Shown here piece after piece: positions 17,855 to 27,114 of a stretch of 64,000 bases of DNA (position 1 is the stretch's first letter; every line of letters begins with the position of its first letter). The translations under genes and the position numbers were made by a program. Source of the DNA: Candidatus Poribacteria bacterium (GTDB lineage Bacteria; Poribacteria; WGA-4E; WGA-3G); the NCBI GenBank assembly GCA_026706025.1, contig JAPOZO010000010.1:52702-116701 (forward strand), written 5' to 3'. The notes under the pieces were generated by a model, which saw only the letters and a list, made by a program, of their open reading frames with translations, made no database searches and was not told the DNA's origin.

Positions 17855-18424
17855 TTACTTGAATTTTTCGGCATCGTGACCTTCAAGTGCTAACAATTGA
17901 CGTTTGCGGTCTAATCCACCGCCGTAGCCTCCTAATGCACCACTACTCCTAATGACACGATGGCACGGAATGAGGATTGATACCGGATTTGCCCCGACTG
18001 CGTTTCCAATGGCACGCGCCGATTTCGGCCGCCCGATCCGATCGGCGATCCATTGATACGACTGCACTTCTCCATAAGGAATTTGCTGAATGGCCTTCCA
18101 GACTTGCTGCTGGAACGCTGTGGTGTATGCTAATTGCACCGGTATCTCGGCGAAATCAATCGGTCCGCCAGCAAAATAGATATCCAACAATTTAATCGTT
18201 CTGGTGAGAACAGGGAGCGTTGGTGGGAAGGTAGGTACAGATAATGGGGCTGCTTCACTAAAGGAAGCACGCGAAATACGGTTTTCCTCTGCGATGATGT
18301 CGATCCATCCTATCGGGGACTTATAGCAGAAACTCGGGATGCCGAAGACATTGCGTAACTGCCTTAAGCCCTGCTCACCGCCTAATGCCTCGGAGATACG
18401 TTCTAAAGGGTTTGATTTTTTCAT
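17855..18424 (-). CDS. ogt: methylated-DNA-[protein]-cysteine S-methyltransferase
   Basis: The 189-residue repair protein has the active-site motif IPCHRVIRSSGALGGYGGG, in which the Cys accepts the alkyl group from O6-methylguanine. It also has the DNA-binding region FQQQVWKAIQQIPYGEVQSY, then SARAIGNAVGANP. The N-terminal RNaseH-like half is about 90 residues, normal for Ogt-type enzymes without an Ada domain. AGGT lies upstream of the ATG. It is followed on the same strand by the trans-sulfuration gene. Confidence 0.92.
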   Translation of the reverse strand: MKKSNPLERISEALGGEQGLRQLRNVFGIPSFCYKSPIGWIDIIAEENRISRASFSEAAPLSVPTFPPTLPVLTRTIKLLDIYFAGGPIDFAEIPVQLAYTTAFQQQVWKAIQQIPYGEVQSYQWIADRIGRPKSARAIGNAVGANPVSILIPCHRVIRSSGALGGYGGGLDRKRQLLALEGHDAEKFK

Positions 18425-18499
18425 TTTATGTTACCTAAAGTTTTCTTAAAAAGTTACTTGACTTCATAAATGTTATTACGGTATGCTATACCGCAGACT

Positions 18500-18898
18500 A
18501 TGGCTATTTTTGAAACATCGGAACAACTCTATAGTTATATGAGTGAACTGTTTGCAGAAATCGCAACGCTACCAGAAGCACAAGAAGCACTCAAATCCCT
18601 GACGCTGACCGTCCAGTTTAACTACACTGTGCCTGATTGTACAATAACGCTAACAGCGGCAAATGGCGAATATAGTATCATCTGCGGTATGTCCGATAAC
18701 CCAACGCCAGATGTTGAACTCACTATGACAGGCGATGTGGCACACAAATTTTGGACGGGCGAACTCAACGTCATGGGTGCCATAACCACACGCGAAATTG
18801 GTATCAGCGGTTCCCTTGGTAAGGTGATGCGCCTCGCACCACTCATTAAAACAGCAGTTCGCTATAACCGCGATCGAGAAACCGGTTGCGATTCTTAA
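18500..18898 (+). CDS. SCP2 sterol-carrier-like domain protein
   Basis: A 132-residue single-domain protein with the SCP2 pattern: VQFNYTVPDCTITLTAANGE, PDVELTMTGDVAHKFWTGEL, then ITTREIGISGSLGKVMRL. SCP2-fold proteins bind hydrophobic ligands. An in-frame ATG at 18470 would add ten residues, and no ribosome site decides between them. The gene ends 17 nt before the PhyH start at 18916, so the two are likely co-expressed. A lipid-like substrate carrier for the oxygenase is a speculative but attractive reading. Confidence 0.75.
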   Translation: MAIFETSEQLYSYMSELFAEIATLPEAQEALKSLTLTVQFNYTVPDCTITLTAANGEYSIICGMSDNPTPDVELTMTGDVAHKFWTGELNVMGAITTREIGISGSLGKVMRLAPLIKTAVRYNRDRETGCDS

Positions 18899-18915
18899 CA
18901 TGCACGGAGGCTTCA

Positions 18916-19707
18916 ATGGAAACCGATAATTTGTTAGAAACAGTTGAACCTTATGTTACGCAGTTGCGGGAAGAAGGTTGGTGCGTCTTGGAGAACGTTA
19001 TTCCCGCCGATGTCGTTGACGAGGTTCGTGATGAGGTCGAAACCTCAGAAGCAGACTATAATGAATTCAGCAAAGAACACGGTAGATGGGAACGCAACGT
19101 TATCAGTTTCATGCCGAAGTTTGCCGCGCATCTCGCGAGCGAGCGGCTTCTCACGACTATCCAGCAGCTGCTGGGACCCCAGGTCCGTATCTCGCAGACT
19201 GAGTATAAGATTCGTCCCCCGCATTATGAATTAGTGCGGGCGTATCACTCCGATTTCCCGTATGATCTGAACCAGAAGTGGCACATCTCACAGCCGTTTC
19301 CGAGTGCTGTCATCGGTATCACGACCCTCTGGATGCTCTCTGAGTTTACGACAGAGAACGGCGGTACTTGGATTGTGCCTAAGACGCATGTAGACCTTCG
19401 CAACCCCAGAGGTAAAGAGGACGGTATCGGCGACCGGAACCCGCTTGAGGGTGAAATGCAAGCCATTGGAGGTGCCGGGAGTGTCCTTATCATGGACAGC
19501 CGAATTTGGCACTCCAACGCAGAAAATCCGAGTGCAGGCAAACGGACGGCGGTCGTCGTCAGATACGCACCGTGGTGGCTGAACTTGGAACTCTTTGGGG
19601 TCAATACTGCCACGATTCCGGGTGAGACGTTTGATCAGTTACCCGATGATGTCAAAATGCTCTACGAACACCGCGCAGAAAACCGAGAACCAACTGTCTG
19701 GGTCTAA
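18916..19707 (+). CDS. phytanoyl-CoA dioxygenase (PhyH) family protein
   Basis: The 263-residue Fe(II)/2-oxoglutarate oxygenase has ELVRAYHSDFPYDL (His-x-Asp), a central NGGTWIVPKTHVDLRNPRG, and MDSRIWHSNAENPSAGKRTA with the distal His and the Arg. GGAGG lies 5 nt before ATG 18916, and an earlier ATG at 18886 is discarded. It is distinct in sequence from the other PhyH gene at 7088. The substrate is not predictable. The upstream SCP2 gene on the same strand is probably part of the same transcript. Confidence 0.9.
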   Translation: METDNLLETVEPYVTQLREEGWCVLENVIPADVVDEVRDEVETSEADYNEFSKEHGRWERNVISFMPKFAAHLASERLLTTIQQLLGPQVRISQTEYKIRPPHYELVRAYHSDFPYDLNQKWHISQPFPSAVIGITTLWMLSEFTTENGGTWIVPKTHVDLRNPRGKEDGIGDRNPLEGEMQAIGGAGSVLIMDSRIWHSNAENPSAGKRTAVVVRYAPWWLNLELFGVNTATIPGETFDQLPDDVKMLYEHRAENREPTVWV

Positions 19708-19774
19708 AACTTCACTCAACCACGCCGAAACCTGATTCTGATAAAGTCTGTCCTGAAACTGTGTCAGAGGCAAT

Positions 19775-19830
19775 CTTTTTAGCCCCGTAGGGTTTATTTG
19801 CTTGGGTGTTTCTTCACAATGTTTATAGAA
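19775..19830. repeat. fragment of the CCCCGTAGGG...GGGTGTTTCTTC dispersed repeat
   Basis: The stretch contains AGCCCCGTAGGGTTTATTTG followed by CTTGGGTGTTTCTTCACAAT and TTTATAGAAG. The same string of modules recurs at about 26800-26965, 41370-41425, 53725-53775, 54055-54185 and 63190-63620, there mostly as the interior of inverted-repeat elements. Here no element ends are visible. Confidence 0.7.
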
Positions 19831-19924
19831 GTCGGCACGCGCCGTGTGCCGTAACAAGGTAGTAGGCACGCGCCGCCGTGCCGTAACAAGGTAGTAGGCA
19901 CGCGCCGCCGTGCCGTAACAAAAG
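19831..19924. repeat. three tandem 28-34 bp hairpin units before the VOC gene
   Basis: Three tandem copies of GGCACGCGCCGCCGTGCCGT followed by AACAAG (spacing 32 nt between copies 2 and 3; copy 1 is slightly diverged). Each holds a GGCACG/CGTGCC stem. The last copy runs into the ribosome-binding site AAAGGAAAT of the VOC gene at 19935. It could affect mRNA structure or be a small tandem expansion. Confidence 0.75.
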
Positions 19925-19934
19925 GAAATCTCTT

Positions 19935-20363
19935 ATGTCAACAACACTCGTACACATCGGTGTCCGCACGACCGATCTGGAGAAGAGCATCCGTTTCTGG
20001 CGCGATGCCCTCGGATTGAGTGTCTTCTCAACGATGAACGGCTGCTACGATCTCACCGATGGTTATCACAATTTCCGTGTATTTCAACACCGCGGTCCCG
20101 AACGTCCCGAACACGTCGGCGGAATGTTAGATTACCTCCACATCGGCGTTCGTGTGCCAAACTTGCGAGAAGCCGCGCAACGGTGTGAAGACCTCGGATT
20201 TGAGATCACTTGGGAAGGTTTAGATGGCAGCAACCCTTACGATCCCAATTCGGACGAACTGCCCTCAGTTGCTTTCAAGGTGGAAGACCCCGACGGTATC
20301 GTCGTTGATATTACCGAGCAAGACGATCAGTGGCCCGGTGTCGATATCGAAAGCAAGAGTTAA
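19935..20363 (+). CDS. VOC family (glyoxalase/dioxygenase fold) protein
   Basis: The 142-residue protein has the vicinal-oxygen-chelate repeat: LVHIGVRTTDLEKSIRFWRD with the first His, then YLHIGVRVPNLREAAQRCED with a second His and KVEDPDGIVVDITEQ with the terminal Glu. That gives the two beta-alpha-beta-beta-beta modules and likely metal ligands. Members include glyoxalase I, methylmalonyl-CoA epimerase and extradiol dioxygenases. The sequence does not single one out. GGAAA is upstream of the ATG, directly after the tandem hairpins. Confidence 0.85.
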   Translation: MSTTLVHIGVRTTDLEKSIRFWRDALGLSVFSTMNGCYDLTDGYHNFRVFQHRGPERPEHVGGMLDYLHIGVRVPNLREAAQRCEDLGFEITWEGLDGSNPYDPNSDELPSVAFKVEDPDGIVVDITEQDDQWPGVDIESKS

Positions 20364-20412
20364 CGCCTTAATTCTTCATAGGCGCGGTCCATGCCGCGCC
20401 ATCTATCCAATT

Positions 20413-21111
20413 TTATTCATCGCCACCGAATACGCCCAACCGTATCAGATAATACGCCAGTGTAAGAAGACTTGTCAATGCCGCTGCGAGGTATGTCAAA
20501 AATGCAGCGTTAAGCACCTTACTGGCGTGTCGATTTTCTTCTGGCGAAAGCATCCCTGCTTCATCCATTGCGACTTTTGCCCGTTTGCTGGCATCCCATT
20601 CAACGGGAAGCGTTATCAGCGAAAAAACGACACCCACTGAAAATAGGCAGACGCCCAGGAATATCAAGCCTGTGAACTGGAGAAAGACTCCTGCTATCAG
20701 CAAAATATACGCAAAGGTTGAACTGAAATTAGTCGCAGGAACAAGCGCAGTCCGCAGACCTAACATGCCGTAATTGTGCGCATCCTGCATCGCGTGCCCC
20801 GCTTCATGACAGGCGACCCCTATTGCAGAGAGCGATTGGCTCGAATAGACATCATCGGACAATCGCAACGCCTTCTTACCCGGATCGTAGTGGTCGCTGA
20901 GCCATCCACCAGAGCGTTCGATTCGTACACCGTTGACACCTTGTCTCCTTAGCATCAACTCAGCGGCTTCTGCTCCCGTCAATCCACTACGCGATCCGAC
21001 TTTTGAATATTTTGAGAATGTCGATTTTGTGCGAAACGTCGCATATAGAGACAATGCCAGACCCGGCGCAATAATTATAAAATACAGTGGGTCAAAGAAA
21101 CCCCAAAACAT
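20413..21111 (-). CDS. YugP-type membrane zinc metallopeptidase
   Basis: The 232-residue membrane protein belongs to the Zn_peptidase_2 (YugP) family. VACHEAGHAMQDA carries the HExxH zinc motif. The N-terminus has one hydrophobic segment after MFWGFFDPLYFIIIAPG, and three further hydrophobic segments follow the active site. RSGLTGAEAAELMLRRQGV and LSDHYDPGKKALRLSDDVY are typical family blocks. GGAGG 8 nt upstream selects ATG 21111 over a TTG at 21126. Its substrate is unknown. Confidence 0.9.
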   Translation of the reverse strand: MFWGFFDPLYFIIIAPGLALSLYATFRTKSTFSKYSKVGSRSGLTGAEAAELMLRRQGVNGVRIERSGGWLSDHYDPGKKALRLSDDVYSSQSLSAIGVACHEAGHAMQDAHNYGMLGLRTALVPATNFSSTFAYILLIAGVFLQFTGLIFLGVCLFSVGVVFSLITLPVEWDASKRAKVAMDEAGMLSPEENRHASKVLNAAFLTYLAAALTSLLTLAYYLIRLGVFGGDE

Positions 21112-21305
21112 AGTAAACACCTCCAAATTATGTTTTCTTTTCTATTGTTAAATATCTGTTAGGTTAAGAAATTATACGGGATATTGCCGAGAAATTCAAA
21201 TCATTTTTTCCTCAGCTGAAAATCTCTATAATTTGATGCTATTCCGATAACGTGTTATACTGTCAAGTCAGAATGTGTCTAACCTATTGGAAACGAGGAA
21301 AACAG

Positions 21306-22145
21306 ATGCTTAAAATAATTGATACGCACCAACACCTCTGGGATACTGAAAACTTGGAATACCCGTGGCTTGAGGATTTTGACCTGTTGGAGAAACAGTA
21401 TACAGCGGAAGACTATCGCGCGGCGATTGGTGATCTTAATGTCGTCAAGTCGGTTCATGTTGAAGGGGATCCTGCTGAAACGGATGTCGTCAAAGAGGTC
21501 GAGTGGCTGACGGAGATCGCTGAGACGGATGGGATGATAGGCGCAATCGCGGCGGCGGCACCGTTGGAAAAACCGAACGCCGAGGCTATCCTTGCGCAGC
21601 TTGTAGGCTTCGGACTTGTCGTAGGAGTACGTCGGATGGCGTGGCATCATCCCGACCCGCGGTTCTATGCGAGTCCTGAGCTGATTAGCGGCGTGAAATT
21701 GCTGACGAAATTTGATCTTTCATTTGAACTCTGTGCGAACCATGCGCAGCTGCCAGCGGCGATCGAACTCGTCAAGGCGACACCAGATGTACGGCACGCG
21801 CTTAACCATTGCGGGGGACCGGATATAAAGGGTGGGCAATTTGAACCCTGGGCGACCCATATCCGTGAACTCGCCGCTTTTGAGAATGTCCACTGCAAGG
21901 TATCAGGGATCGTGACGACCGCAAGCGAGAATTGGACACGCGAGGAGCTCAAGCCGTATATCCGACATCTGATAGAGGCATTCGGCTATGAGCGACTGAT
22001 GTTTGGGAGTGATTGGCCCGTCTGCACGCTGGCAGCGACATATCAGGAGTGGGTAGACGCACTCTTATGGGCTGTCGAAGATGCCTCGGATGCAGAGAAA
22101 AGCAGACTCTTTTACGAAAACGCTTCGGAATTCTATTCGATATAA
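21306..22145 (+). CDS. amidohydrolase_2 family (lactonase-like) TIM-barrel enzyme
   Basis: The 279-residue protein begins MLKIIDTHQHLWD with the His-x-His metal pair. It continues with SVHVEGDPAETD, HALNHCGGPDIKGGQF and ERLMFGSDWPVCTLAATY with the catalytic Asp. This is the COG3618 type that includes fuconolactonase, rhamnonolactonase and 2-pyrone-4,6-dicarboxylate lactonase. GAGG 7 nt before ATG 21306 decides the start. Sugar-lactone hydrolysis would fit a polysaccharide-degrading lifestyle with the sulfatases, but the neighbours do not prove it. Confidence 0.88.
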   Translation: MLKIIDTHQHLWDTENLEYPWLEDFDLLEKQYTAEDYRAAIGDLNVVKSVHVEGDPAETDVVKEVEWLTEIAETDGMIGAIAAAAPLEKPNAEAILAQLVGFGLVVGVRRMAWHHPDPRFYASPELISGVKLLTKFDLSFELCANHAQLPAAIELVKATPDVRHALNHCGGPDIKGGQFEPWATHIRELAAFENVHCKVSGIVTTASENWTREELKPYIRHLIEAFGYERLMFGSDWPVCTLAATYQEWVDALLWAVEDASDAEKSRLFYENASEFYSI

Positions 22146-22210
22146 ACTGATGTTCTCAACTCGGTAGGCGCGACGGTTCTTTTTTAAAATTGACGCTGCC
22201 AAGAGCCATG

Positions 22211-24196
22211 CTACTGAATCGTAATCAACACCGGTTCAACGCCTTGTGTCTCTTGGATGTGCTGCTTGAGATCCGCTGCTTCTGCCCGCGCGTTAAATTC
22301 GCCAATCGTTACCCGATGCATCGTCCTCGCGTCGACAACAGCCGTGTATATCTGCACCTTTTCATCTGGATACATCCACGCCAAATTCTCAGCCAACATT
22401 TCGGCATTATTGGATTGCGCAAAAGAACCGACCATCAGCGTTAATTTTCCTGCTGATGCTGTTGGTGTTGCCGCTGCTGTCGGCTGACTGCCTGTACCGA
22501 GTTGTAGTTCCGCTTGTTGTGTACTCTGATTCCCGGCGATGTCCTGAACGTGCAGTTTACAAGTGTAAGTCGCAGCTGGCTGCGCTGTCACTTTGCTTAA
22601 AGCGATTTCCTCAGGCGGCGAGCCTTCTCCTTCCAACTGTTCAACGAGTGTATCCGCCGTGTCAAAGAGTTCAAATTTCCAATGTGCGATTGGACTCATA
22701 TCCCACGTTTTCACGCCGACCGTTGTCGGTGTTTTTCCGGAGAGCTCTAATGTCGTAGGAATGAGGTCTACTGCGAGTTTCTTGCTATCTTTTAAGTGCG
22801 GTTTCCCTTGCGCGTCAAGAAGATGCAGTTGCACCTCGTAGTTACCATCAGGAACCAGACTACCGGTGTTCGCGATGCCATTCCAGACGATACCTTCTGC
22901 CGGTACGCCTGTCCCAGATTTTTCCCAGATACTTTCGGTATATTCATCACGGATGTTCAACTGCCACTTTAAGATGCTACTCGCAACGGGTTGCGAATTC
23001 TTAGTTTCTTGGAGATCAAAGCGAAAAATCGTGTTATCGGCAATACCATCGTTATTGGGTGAAATTGTGAGCACTGAAAGTTGTAATTCTACTGTGATTG
23101 TCTCAGGGGGCGTTACAGTCGGTGTGAGCGTTGCTGGCATCAGAATCGGCGCGGCTGGCGTTTCCTCGGTTTTAACAACCTCAGGGGGTATGACGACTGC
23201 TGCAGGTTTGGTATCGCTCCGACCCCAGCGTAAGGTCGCAGAGATCCAATGGACATTTTGCTCTAATTCAGTGCCAGTCACATAAGCATAATCAAGTTGT
23301 CCTGTGGAATTTCGGAAGCTGAAGCCTCGTGCTAATTCGCCACTCCAGAGTGTGTCAAGCGTGGTTAAAGTGGTATAACCGAGGCGTACCCCGAAGTGTC
23401 CATTGATGAGCCAGCGTTCTGCACCGACATGGAATCGGAGGCGTTCTCCCCAATTTATGTTGTTCTCACCTCGGACAGCAAAATCGGCGGAAAAGAGTGT
23501 ATCCTTACCTAATTCGTACGTTGTGCCGAAACGTGCAGCTAAGGGGATACTCTCAAGAAGTACGCCCTCCTCTCGAATACCGTTACTCAATTCGGAGAAG
23601 TTGAGACCAACCCGCACCGTATCACCCCATTTTTCCAATGGATAGGCAAACTGCATCCCTAAATCTACGCTCCATAGAAAATTCGTTCGGAAAGGTGTGT
23701 TGTTCTGATAGTAACGTAGGTTCGCACCTGCCGAGGCGTTTTTTCCGAACGCCAGTCCATATCCCAGAAGCACAATCTGTGTGGATTCGGTTATGTCGCT
23801 GCCCCAGCCGTCAAGCCACGTTGCGAAGGAGAGATTCCCGAAATTTCTGTCCGTTATACCGAGTGTGTTCGGGTTCGCTGCAACAGAGAATGTCTGTTCA
23901 CTGCTTGAGGTGCTTCCCGCAAGCGGCATCGCACCCATGTTCACTTCCGCACCGTCCATAAATCCTAATGAAGACGGATTCCAGAGGAAACCGTTGTTTG
24001 CGGAGGGTCCTGCCGTAAAAGCACTCCCCATACCGACTGCGCGTGCACTCGCACCGACAAAAATATCACGGTGCGCTATACTCGAAGCACCCGCACTAAC
24101 AGGGACGACTGCCAAGATTACCCCAACCAAAACGATCTTTCGTATGATTCGCAGCAGCAACTTTTGTCCGCTACGTCTAATAAAATTGAATTGCAT
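22211..24196 (-). CDS. PorV-like outer-membrane protein with SPOR domain
   Basis: The 661-residue exported protein starts with a basic N-terminus and signal (VLVGVILAVVPVSAGAS). It has a PorV/UPF0164-type barrel domain (HRDIFVGASARAVGMGSAFT, then NPSSLGFMDGAEVNMG) over residues about 45-330. A FlgD-like Ig region follows (LTISPNNDGIADNTIFRF, VPDGNYEVQLHLLD). The C-terminus is a SPOR domain (LTLMVGSFAQSNNAEMLAEN, ending HRVTIGEFNARAEAADL) that binds denuded peptidoglycan. The combination would fix an outer-membrane protein to the cell wall. ATG 24196 follows a GGGGTG; GTG 24205 is an alternative. Confidence 0.8.
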   Translation of the reverse strand: MQFNFIRRSGQKLLLRIIRKIVLVGVILAVVPVSAGASSIAHRDIFVGASARAVGMGSAFTAGPSANNGFLWNPSSLGFMDGAEVNMGAMPLAGSTSSSEQTFSVAANPNTLGITDRNFGNLSFATWLDGWGSDITESTQIVLLGYGLAFGKNASAGANLRYYQNNTPFRTNFLWSVDLGMQFAYPLEKWGDTVRVGLNFSELSNGIREEGVLLESIPLAARFGTTYELGKDTLFSADFAVRGENNINWGERLRFHVGAERWLINGHFGVRLGYTTLTTLDTLWSGELARGFSFRNSTGQLDYAYVTGTELEQNVHWISATLRWGRSDTKPAAVVIPPEVVKTEETPAAPILMPATLTPTVTPPETITVELQLSVLTISPNNDGIADNTIFRFDLQETKNSQPVASSILKWQLNIRDEYTESIWEKSGTGVPAEGIVWNGIANTGSLVPDGNYEVQLHLLDAQGKPHLKDSKKLAVDLIPTTLELSGKTPTTVGVKTWDMSPIAHWKFELFDTADTLVEQLEGEGSPPEEIALSKVTAQPAATYTCKLHVQDIAGNQSTQQAELQLGTGSQPTAAATPTASAGKLTLMVGSFAQSNNAEMLAENLAWMYPDEKVQIYTAVVDARTMHRVTIGEFNARAEAADLKQHIQETQGVEPVLITIQ

Positions 24197-24443
24197 CGAA
24201 TACACCCCACTGCTGTTTTCAACTTTGATGATGTGTCTATTTGCACTGTTTCAACCTTGATGGTATATTTACCTACTTCTTTAACGTTGAATTGATAGAA
24301 ATGGGTACAAGCAGGGTGATAGGTAGGAAAATTTGATGGGACAGCGCGTGTAAAATTTTGGGGATTAGATGTCCTTTTTCGCTTGTCGGAGGGGTTTGTA
24401 ACCCCGATTTTGGGACGAAATCCAACTGATAAATTGTTGGTCT

Positions 24444-26216
24444 TTACTCTGCAGGGTGGATGGCATATCTCAGAACCCCATCCGCGTCCGTAAACCGCAA
24501 ATAGAGACCCCAAGACCAGCCATTATCGACTTTCTGACACAAAACCGTGTTCCATCCCGCTTTCAGTTGACACCGCACCGCATCTGCATCTGCCGTCGCG
24601 CCAGCGTTGATACTTTTCCGGTGAATTTCAGTGCTGTTTAACCAAACAGCGAATTCATCATCGCTCCCGATCAACATCACAGCATCGGTTGCTTTCGGCG
24701 CGTGGACATATACCAACGTGTATCCGAGGGTCATTGGTGTAGGACTCAGGTCCCTACGTAAATTGAGAAAGCCGTCTGCTCGGGTAGTCGCTTCCTGCCA
24801 GCGGACGGCTTTGCCGTCAATACCGGTGTAAGTCTTTTTCAAGTTCAATTGACCTTCAGGGCGCAACAGTTCATCAATCGTCTGAACATCTGTCTTTGAG
24901 AACGGCCCCAAAATCATGTAACGCTTCACGAATGGGGAGGCATGTAACACCTGATAGGAATCAACGCCGATTTTAGAACCTGTGGGTTCGGGCGCCTTCC
25001 CGACGATGCTGAGCATTATCTGATTTTCACCAGCATTCAAAGGGGCAGTCCCGAATGAAACCAGTGTCCCAGCGATCGGCTCAGAAGCATAGCAATCGTA
25101 GGGTGTCCCGACTGCTGTGCCATTGACAGATAGTTGAACGCTTGCATACGCTTGTCCGTGTGTCAAAACGGCACGAATTTCATAAACATCTCTGTAAGGC
25201 ACTTCAATCGGAGCGGTTAAGGATCCTGTCTCTCCAACAACCTCTGGTGTGAAAGCGAGATGGCTTCCGCCTATATCAACCCCCGTTGCGCGGTAGTTTT
25301 CTATCTGGACCGTTACGCCATGGGCTGTTGTCTTAGGTAATAGAGCAATTGCGGATTCGGTGTTCTTTGGTGGTAATGTCCATTCCTTTTCATACCAAAA
25401 CTGTGGCACTGCGTAAAGGTCCCGCGCCTCGTTTGTCAAAACGAGATTATAGCCATCAAAGCAGACGGCTTCCCCGTAGAAACTGTGCGGTAGGTGCCAC
25501 GGTGTACCTTGAATCATTTTCGCCAAATCACCGGTTGTGCTGTGATAAACCCAGAGCGCGTCATAAGTACAAACAGCAAGCCGCGTGCCATCTGCTGACA
25601 CACCCGCGCCTGTCACGAACTTCGCCCCAGCGAATTCGCCAACCCTTTCTAAGACCTGTTTTGTATCGACTTGCAGGATAGGGAACCGGTAAAGTACTGC
25701 CCGTTCTCGCTCCTTAGAGACGATATAAGGGATACCTTCAACGATAAAGAGTCCTTCTGCATCCACATTTTCGTTCGGGTACCGATACGGATAACTCGCG
25801 ATGACTTCCGCCTCCGTCTCGGTGAACGGATCCGGTTCTGCGACAACAACGACTTTCAGATCGAATCGCAATCTGCTGTTATTGCCGATTTCACCGATCC
25901 AGAGCTGATTTTTATCGTCAATACCGAGTGCTTCCCAATCGAAGTTTCCAGAACCTTTTACTGCGATTTCTCCGATGAGTTCGCCGTTCAGTCTTGTAGC
26001 GTAAAGTGTTGCAGGGTTGCCGGAGTCGTTGAGGGTCCAGTAGACACCTTCAAACTGCCGACTCGCGACGATGCCGGAACTCTCTCGGATATCGGGGTGT
26101 ATGTATTTTCCTATGGGTTGCCACGGGGGTGTGTTGTTAGTATCAGCGGGTACCGATGTAGTGGTGTAAAGTCCGATGCCAATCGCAAAAACGAGTAGAT
26201 GGGATAACAGTTTCAT
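24444..26216 (-). CDS. secreted beta-propeller protein with carbohydrate-binding-like domains
   Basis: The 590-residue protein has a signal peptide (LLVFAIGIGLYTTTSVPA). A propeller-like region follows (residues about 35-270, with ESSGIVASRQFEGVYWTLND, WIGEIGNNSRLRFDLKVV and GAGVSADGTRLAVCTYDAL). Two beta-sandwich modules come next (VPYRDVYEIRAVLTHGQAYA, and a C-terminal domain with PMTLGYTLVYVHAPKATDAV). The C-terminal unit resembles PA14-like or carbohydrate-binding sandwich domains. Function is unknown. GGAG 8 nt upstream selects ATG 26216 over TTG 26219. Confidence 0.7.
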   Translation of the reverse strand: MKLLSHLLVFAIGIGLYTTTSVPADTNNTPPWQPIGKYIHPDIRESSGIVASRQFEGVYWTLNDSGNPATLYATRLNGELIGEIAVKGSGNFDWEALGIDDKNQLWIGEIGNNSRLRFDLKVVVVAEPDPFTETEAEVIASYPYRYPNENVDAEGLFIVEGIPYIVSKERERAVLYRFPILQVDTKQVLERVGEFAGAKFVTGAGVSADGTRLAVCTYDALWVYHSTTGDLAKMIQGTPWHLPHSFYGEAVCFDGYNLVLTNEARDLYAVPQFWYEKEWTLPPKNTESAIALLPKTTAHGVTVQIENYRATGVDIGGSHLAFTPEVVGETGSLTAPIEVPYRDVYEIRAVLTHGQAYASVQLSVNGTAVGTPYDCYASEPIAGTLVSFGTAPLNAGENQIMLSIVGKAPEPTGSKIGVDSYQVLHASPFVKRYMILGPFSKTDVQTIDELLRPEGQLNLKKTYTGIDGKAVRWQEATTRADGFLNLRRDLSPTPMTLGYTLVYVHAPKATDAVMLIGSDDEFAVWLNSTEIHRKSINAGATADADAVRCQLKAGWNTVLCQKVDNGWSWGLYLRFTDADGVLRYAIHPAE

Positions 26217-26219
26217 CAA

Positions 26220-27114
26220 GAGGTCTCCTTTGAAATATATTTTACCGCGTTTTCACGGAGAAATCAAATAGAAAGCATCCGCTCTTCGTTGACGAGGTTC
26301 AAACCTCGCCTAATTCGGTGAGCAGACAGAGACGTATTTTGCTTTTTCTTGCAATGCGTTTTAAACGGATGTTATAATTAAATTGTGTGGATGCGTCCTA
26401 AACCGGTAAAAACCTATCCTGATACTCACCGGATAATCCCTAAAAAATCCAAATTTATTTCATTTTTTTTGCAAAATGCACGTTTTCCACCCCAAAATTG
26501 TGTCTTTAACAATCAGAAAAATATGTTTCATGTTTTTGAGCGGGTCCTTTATAGTAGGTCTCGTAATTACTTATACACTTGTCTCGTTATGTGAACTTGT
26601 GAATGTCAATCTCATGGAGGCACAGGCTAACAGCCTATGCTACAAGTGTAAACATATTTTCGGGTTTTACTATAATTCATTACTATAGTTTGGACAGTTT
26701 CTGTCAGATTCATGACTGGTTCCCAAAGTATTGCTGATTTTTTTCAATGTTTCTCACACAAATCCAACTTACAGAAAAATGAACTCGACTGCACCAATCG
26801 CCAGTCCCGTAGGGTTTATTTCCTTGGGGTTTTTGCTGGGGGTATTTGATAGGGTGTTTCTGCGGATTTCTTCAAAATTGCTTCGCAGTGAGAATAGAAA
26901 CGGCATACCTACCAAGTCCTAAGCCCCGTAGGGGTTTTTGCTGGGGTGTTTCTTCAACATGTGTATCGTCTTAAAATTGTCCAAACTGATAGTATGAACA
27001 GATAGGTAAACCGGAAGGCCAATCACTTTTGCATGAATAAACAGAATCCGCCTCGAAACATTCATAGTGTCAATCGGCATCTGAGGCATTTCCAATGAGA
27101 GGAGAAAACCGAGT
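26220..27114. other. long intergenic region with repeat element and no convincing gene
   Basis: About 900 nt without a credible gene. Small frames exist here but have no ribosome site and no family features. It contains an inverted-repeat element (26683-26992), an AT-rich stretch at 26430-26480, a TGCACGTTTT...TGTGTCTTTAA pair also present before the sigma-LRR gene, and a small AGGCT-AAC-AGCCT hairpin near 26624. Confidence 0.6.
26683..26992. repeat. inverted-repeat element, second end type
   Basis: The ends CTATAGTTTGGACAGTTT (26683-26700) and AAATTGTCCAAACTGATAG (26974-26992) are imperfect inverted repeats. The interior contains the same CCCGTAGGG and GGGTGTTTCTTC modules as the CCATAGGTGTC family, but the ends differ. 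No obvious target duplication is seen. It may be a related non-autonomous element with other ends. Confidence 0.55.

Noticed and set aside
26385..26688. Two overlapping 69-70 codon frames
   Set aside because: No ribosome site, no start context and a composition of AT-rich intergenic DNA.
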